DNA of 64,000 nt from Thuidium tamariscinum (lineage: Eukaryota; Streptophyta; Bryopsida; Hypnales; Thuidiaceae). Positions within the stretch are counted from its first letter, which is position 1. Each line of letters starts with the position of its first letter. The notes under the pieces are model-generated. The model was not told the origin of the DNA. It worked only from the letters and a program-made list of their open reading frames with translations, and did no database searches. Shown here piece by piece: positions 59,371 through 64,000 of this stretch. Location of the stretch: positions 17,416,053-17,480,052 of the forward strand of contig OX344750.2 in NCBI GenBank assembly GCA_947034885.2, written 5' to 3'. The position numbers and the translations under genes are program-made.

Positions 59371-62241
59371 AATAACATTATTTTATATTTCTAATCTTGG
59401 TAAAAGCAAAATGCTATCACAAGGTAGTCCATAAAAACTTATTAGATTCTTGGAAGAATAGGTGCATTACTATTTCAATAGTTTCCTTGAAAGTCATCTA
59501 TAATAGAAACTAAAACTTAATTAACTTCTTTTGTAATTGCCTAGGTTAAATTCTAAAATGTAGTTCTAATAGTTCTAAAGTTCACATCAAGTGAAAATTG
59601 TCAAAATATATGAAAAACAACCTTTGTAGCTTGTATATTAGAGATTTTCTTCTACAATAAATAGGACCATGTAAACATCCAAGGAAGTCCCAAGGACATT
59701 AAATGATAAATTGCAATCTTTTACTTATTATTCTTATTTTGAATAATTTATGAATCACATTTTTAGATGTGGAGGCAATTGTAAGAGGGATTTTGGCCAT
59801 TTTGGAAGACTTGGGTTCCTAGACTATAGGACACTTGCTAAAATTTGTGTCATAAGCAAGTTGACATGGTTGAACAATAGTCACATCAGGTTAATATTAA
59901 TTAATTAATTAATTATTAGATATTTTAGAAATACTTTTTTGAAAAAAAGATTATAATTTTTACAATTTTTTAATTTTTAATACATTTTGGATTTTTTTTT
60001 TGAAATAATTTTTTTTAACTAATAGAAGTTTATCTGCAATGGTAGGAACAATTTTAGAGAATGGCCTTGAAATAATCTCCTAGAGACCCAAAACTCCTTG
60101 TATCCTTATGGCTTATTATTTAGAACTAAAATCCAATTTTCAATGAATACTTTATCTAATTGTTGTCCCTAAGGCTTAGTGGTATAACATGGGGTCAATA
60201 TTTAGTTCATGAATTTTTCTTTACTAAAGCAAATGAACATATATTCAAGTTTTATACTTCTCAAAGATAAATTACACCTTCAATATCTTACTAGTGTGCT
60301 ACATATAGTTGTTGTAGTTAAATAAAAGTTAAAGTAATTATCTTAATTTCAAAATTCACATATAAATTTTGGAGTTCAATAACTTTTACTTTGAAGGTCC
60401 AAATGCTATGGAACAAAGCTTATGCACCTCTCCTTGTCAATGACTCTCTTACAATATCAAGAACGTGACAAAAGATGTGCAGTCTAGGAGATTTGAATGG
60501 AACAATTGCAACAAAATAAAACACCCTGACTCAAAGTATATCAGGAATTTGTACAAGAAAAATGAATTTTTAGCAAATTTTATAAATTTTTTGATTTAAA
60601 AAAATATTCTTGATTAAAAATAGTGTTTATAAAAATTATAGATGTCTAAATGAGGCATAGATTTTCAAAATATATTTTCAAAAAATTTTAAATGGACTTT
60701 TTCAAAGGTTATTTTTAGATTGTTGTAATTGTAGTATCCTATATGTAGAGGTCACATTTAGATATAAATTGATTAGTTTTAAAATTTTCAATTTTGAAAT
60801 ATTATAAGTGAAATATCCAAAAGGTCCTAGAAATTTTTCTTCTTCATTATCTAATTTGAGAATTAGTTTCATCAAGTTGAAAAGGAAAAAAATCAAGAAA
60901 AAGAATGGTGATCATAAAAAAACCCATCAATTAATAAAAGACACAACATCAAAAAAATTAAAAAAGAAGTTGTGGAAACTGAAACAAGAATCATAGTAGA
61001 TGAAAACTCAAAAAATAATAACCTAAAGTATCCAAATACTAAATTGTAACTTTTACCTTGCCTAAACCATTCAACATTGAAAAGAACTTTGACAATCTAT
61101 GATTAAATATATAAAAATGTTGCCACTCACTTCACCAAATGCAATGTTGCAAATCATGTAATGTTCTAAGATCCTAGCCATTGGCCATCCCATAAATACC
61201 TTAGTTTATTATGGATATAAATATAATGTATTAGTTCCAATTGTAGACAATAGTAGTTAAAGAAATACTACTATACTAAGAAAAAATCATGATATTAGAA
61301 GTACCATGTGAATTCTTTATGAATTGAATGAAGAAGTATTAGCACAAAAGCTTCAAGATTTATAAAGAATTGCATACAAACAAACAAGGCTTTTTGAACA
61401 ACAAACAAACTCTAATTGAAAAGAAATTATGAGGGCTTCACTTATATCAATATTGATTTCATGGAATAAAAACAATCACATCATAATTATAATTTCTATT
61501 AGATAAAAGAAAGATCCAAACTTCAAATTTTAATCCAAACCACCCTCAAAATGATTACTATTACTAGACCAATATATAAAGAAAACAATACACATTGACT
61601 AAAGCTAAGCTACATACAACTCAATGATTATCCAAAATTGTCCTTTATTTGAAGGGCAATTATCGACATACATACCTAAGATTGCTTTCAAACACATGAC
61701 TATACATCCAAACAAATAATAGTGGAATAGGAGTGATCATTTAACCATAGAAAATTAAATTGGCCACTACAAAAAGCATAATTTCTAGTAATGTGAATTA
61801 TTTGCTTAAAGAAACCAAAGGCATTCATTAGAGATTAAACTACTATATAAGACCTCTCTTTTTCAATCAAAACTCTAAAGTTGAACCATCTTTACTTTTG
61901 TCTTATATAGAAGGATTTTTGTCATCCATCAAACACTTAATATCTACAATGATGTGAAAAGTTTAAATTACATTATCAAAAAGAAACTTGAAATTAGTAA
62001 ATAACCTCAAGCCAAAAAATCCATAAACAATGGGACAATAGCCCCTCAATAATTCATGCAATTTTCCATGGATAAGACTTCAATACAAAGGGATATTGCC
62101 AAAACTACACAACATCCTTAATATTCTACTTTTCCAAAATTTAAAGGACATGAGACCGACTATCATCTCAAATGAGACCCTTCAACAACGAAGACTCTTC
62201 CAAACCAAAAGAAGAGGCTCAAAAACCACTTAGGCTTCAAA
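59371..62241. other. AT-rich intergenic DNA
   Basis: No gene recognised. A diverged relative of the 54541-type MITE may occur near 59800-60100 (TGGTTGAACAATAGTCACATCA). A lone CACTACAAAAAGC near 61766 resembles a CACTA terminus without a partner. Confidence 0.4.
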
Positions 62242-62336
62242 ACCACCCACCTTCTCATATGTACATTATTTGTACATGCTGCTTTTTCATCTTTATAGGA
62301 ATGTACAAACAATGTACATTCAAGAGGTTGGGTGGT
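62242..62336. repeat. fold-back repeat, 95 bp
   Basis: ACCACCCACCTTCTCATATG-TACATTATTTGTACAT on the left pairs with the inverted ACCACCCAACCTCTTGAATG-TACATTGTTTGTACAT on the right, with a loop of about 22 nt. It may be a small MITE; TSDs are not clear. Confidence 0.65.
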
Positions 62337-62546
62337 TATAGAGACCTATACCATTTTGGCTTCAAAAATTCATAACTGACTCCACACAACTCCAAAATTT
62401 TTGAAACAACTTGGATCAAATGTCAATTCTACTTGTCTTTCAAGAAAAATTCACTGAAAAATAATTCAAAAATTCAATTTCAGCTCTTAGATTGGCACTG
62501 TCCACCACAATCGAACAAATCAAACAAATCAAACAAGCTGCCTTAA

Positions 62547-62691
62547 CCCTTAAAAGGATGAGATCTATCAACAAGATACTTTACCAAAATGATCTTACTT
62601 TAGGACCAATTGGTAGGTGCATTCTTTGATTCTACAGTGATATAGAGAGTCATCCATCGGTCCACTTCATGACATCAGCGTCCTTCCAAGG
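62547..62691. mobile_element. TTAA-flanked MITE, 145 bp
   Basis: TTAA at 62543-62546 and 62692-62695. The left end is CCCTTAAAAGGATGAG and the right end, inverted, CCTTGGAAGGACGCTGATG. Length and interior (ACTTTACCAAAATGAT, TGCATTCTTTGATTCTACA) match the 13.8-14.9 kb copies. Confidence 0.65.
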
Positions 62692-62699
62692 TTAATAAG

Positions 62700-64000
62700 T
62701 CGAAAATATGATGTTTCTAAACCTCTTCGGTACATGACATAAAACCATTTCTACAAGTTCCATCGATAATTTTACAAACTTCTGAAATTCCCTTTGATTC
62801 GGCATGGGTGATTATAGACAACGTGACCCTTCTCATAAGCACACAATGCCTTCTCAGCATGACACAGCCCACAGGCGCGTAATGCGTCATCGACACACAA
62901 ATGAGCACACGTGACGCGCTCCAGTCAACCCTGGCAGCATTGAACTGAACAAAAGCATACAAAATGGTCACCTCCAGATCGCAGATAACAGAAATTACTG
63001 AGCAATTGGCGAAGGTCTAACATCTGGTTGGCAATACTAATGTCGCTAATGTCCACGATGGAAACTGGGCCTACTCGATTGATATCCTGCAGACAGCTTG
63101 AGAAAAGTGTAGGTAAGTGAACGAACATAGCCTGGCATTGAGATTTGAGAAACATTTGACAGGCAGGTCAAGCATGATGACTGAAAGGATTGTCATACGT
63201 TGGCTTTCAAATTCTCAATCCGCGATTTACAATGACAGCTGGTCTTCAGGAACTTGTTGCCATCTCCATTGTATAAACCACAGAAATCTCCAATCTGCAG
63301 GGCAGAGTATTCACCTCAGACTTGATAGTTTTGTCAAATGTGTAGCATCATTTCAAGAATCTTGCCCATCCCTGAGCCAGTTGATAGACATCTATACCTG
63401 TATGAGCGCATTTCCAGAGAGGGAAGGACTTGCCCACCGACTCGCCAGCGAGAGGAATTGTAAGTGGAAATCTGGTCTGCCATCTTGAGTCGAGCACTCC
63501 AGACTGCTCAGATAACCTCAATAACACATGCCCTAAAAGTGTCCCTTGAATCTCTCTGTCGGTACAACGCATGGTCTAAGAATCCGATACGGACCAGTGT
63601 CACATGACCCAAGGAGCTTTGCAGCGCGTCTGTAATCTCCAACACAATAATCCCGTTGTACCGAACCAAGTATTCCCCAGCATCCCAGTCGCTAGATTAA
63701 CCACGAACCTCCCTAACGATGGTTAACCAATGCGGGATTATCTTCATCAAGCATTCCCTCATCCTCGAACCCAAGCCGTGACAGCAACTCATTTGACGAT
63801 CCAGCAACTGCTAATTAATCAATTCCATGAACTCAAAATATAAAATTGGCCACTAGTGTTACAATAGCAACTCACTTTCAAGTAGGGTGATCTCGGAAGA
63901 AATCTACTATACCAAAGAGGTGTCTTCATCACGATGCGATACTTTCTGGAGAGCTCATGCTGAATTCACTTCGAATTGTTCTCATTGATTTCGGTTGTTG
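62700..64000. other. GC-richer end region, possible exons of an unresolved minus-strand gene
   Basis: The last 1.3 kb is clearly less AT-rich than its left flank. Minus-strand candidates with splice-like borders are about 63572-63390 (GVLDSRWQTRFPLTIPLAGE then SVGKSFPLWKC, ending ACAG|GTATAG), about 63299-63200 (after CCCTGCAG, ending AAC|GTATGA) and about 63089-62973 (after GTCTGCAG; VSIVDISDISIANQMLDLRQ, ending GGAG|GTGACC). Their phases could not be joined into one frame, and no family was recognised. A CACGTG G-box lies near 62907 and TTAACCA...TGGTTAA at 63697-63726. This could equally be a promoter and leader region. Confidence 0.25.

Noticed and set aside
63697..63726. TTAACCA...TGGTTAA palindrome as a TTAA-flanked element
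   Set aside because: Only about 30 bp in total and without CCC ends; more likely chance or paired GT-factor sites.
1..64000. LTR retrotransposons
   Set aside because: No paired long direct repeats, primer-binding site/polypurine pairs, or gag-pol coding remnants were seen.
1..64000. CRISPR arrays, tRNA and rRNA genes
   Set aside because: No regularly spaced repeats and no convincing tRNA A/B boxes or rRNA stretches were noticed; a tRNAscan/Rfam run was not possible.

Overview
The window reads as nuclear DNA of a green plant (streptophyte). Four complete intron-bearing genes have plant-type architectures: a CCCH/LOTUS/RRM zinc-finger protein, the chloroplast Clp-protease adaptor ClpF, the Ste20/Hippo-like kinase SIK1, and RNA polymerase II subunit RPB4. 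A truncated plastid STR9-type rhodanese-like sequence is also present. Few introns in SIK1, GC-rich exons set in very AT-rich intergenic DNA, and many small transposons would suit a bryophyte (moss-like), another non-seed plant or a streptophyte alga. The species cannot be fixed from the sequence alone.

Layout. 1-2 kb: a possible CDS tail and a broken STR9-like fragment. 2-7.5 kb: AT-rich DNA with a ~175 bp tandem/inverted repeat, a CACTA-ended candidate and a minisatellite. 7.5-13.1 kb: the minus-strand CCCH/LOTUS/RRM gene (seven coding exons) with a GC-rich leader. 13.2-19.2 kb: a repeat desert with clustered small elements flanked by TTAA and non-LTR retrotransposon-like tails. 19.9-22.6 kb: an AT-rich six-exon gene whose splice phases all agree, encoding an unrecognised coiled-coil-like protein of 542 aa. 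22.6-31 kb: AT-rich DNA, a ~1 kb CACTA-like element, a MITE, and three copies of an element with a GATAC-type core. 31.3-33.8 kb: ClpF. 34-38 kb: repeats and two small MITEs. 38.5-41.2 kb: SIK1 with a leader full of short uORFs. 41.2-45.6 kb: AT-rich DNA and a rearranged kinase-like pseudogene. 45.6-51.8 kb: a 6.1 kb non-autonomous CACTA-like transposon inserted in that pseudogene and carrying a nested Tourist-like MITE. 52-56.4 kb: repeats and two further MITEs. 56.55-58.48 kb: RPB4. 58.5-64 kb: AT-rich DNA, a LINE-like tail, fold-back repeats, and a GC-richer end that may hold exons of an unresolved gene.

The genes are housekeeping or regulatory and do not form a pathway: mRNA binding, plastid proteolysis, growth/cell-cycle kinase signalling and transcription. 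What unifies the window is the mobile-element landscape: TTAA-flanked (piggyBac-like) MITEs, CACTA-like elements, a Tourist-like MITE and several fold-back families. The most novel items are the AT-rich orphan gene, the TTAA-flanked element family and the 6.1 kb CACTA-like element. Exon borders were derived by hand from GT/AG signals, phase consistency and remembered family similarity; no alignment was run.
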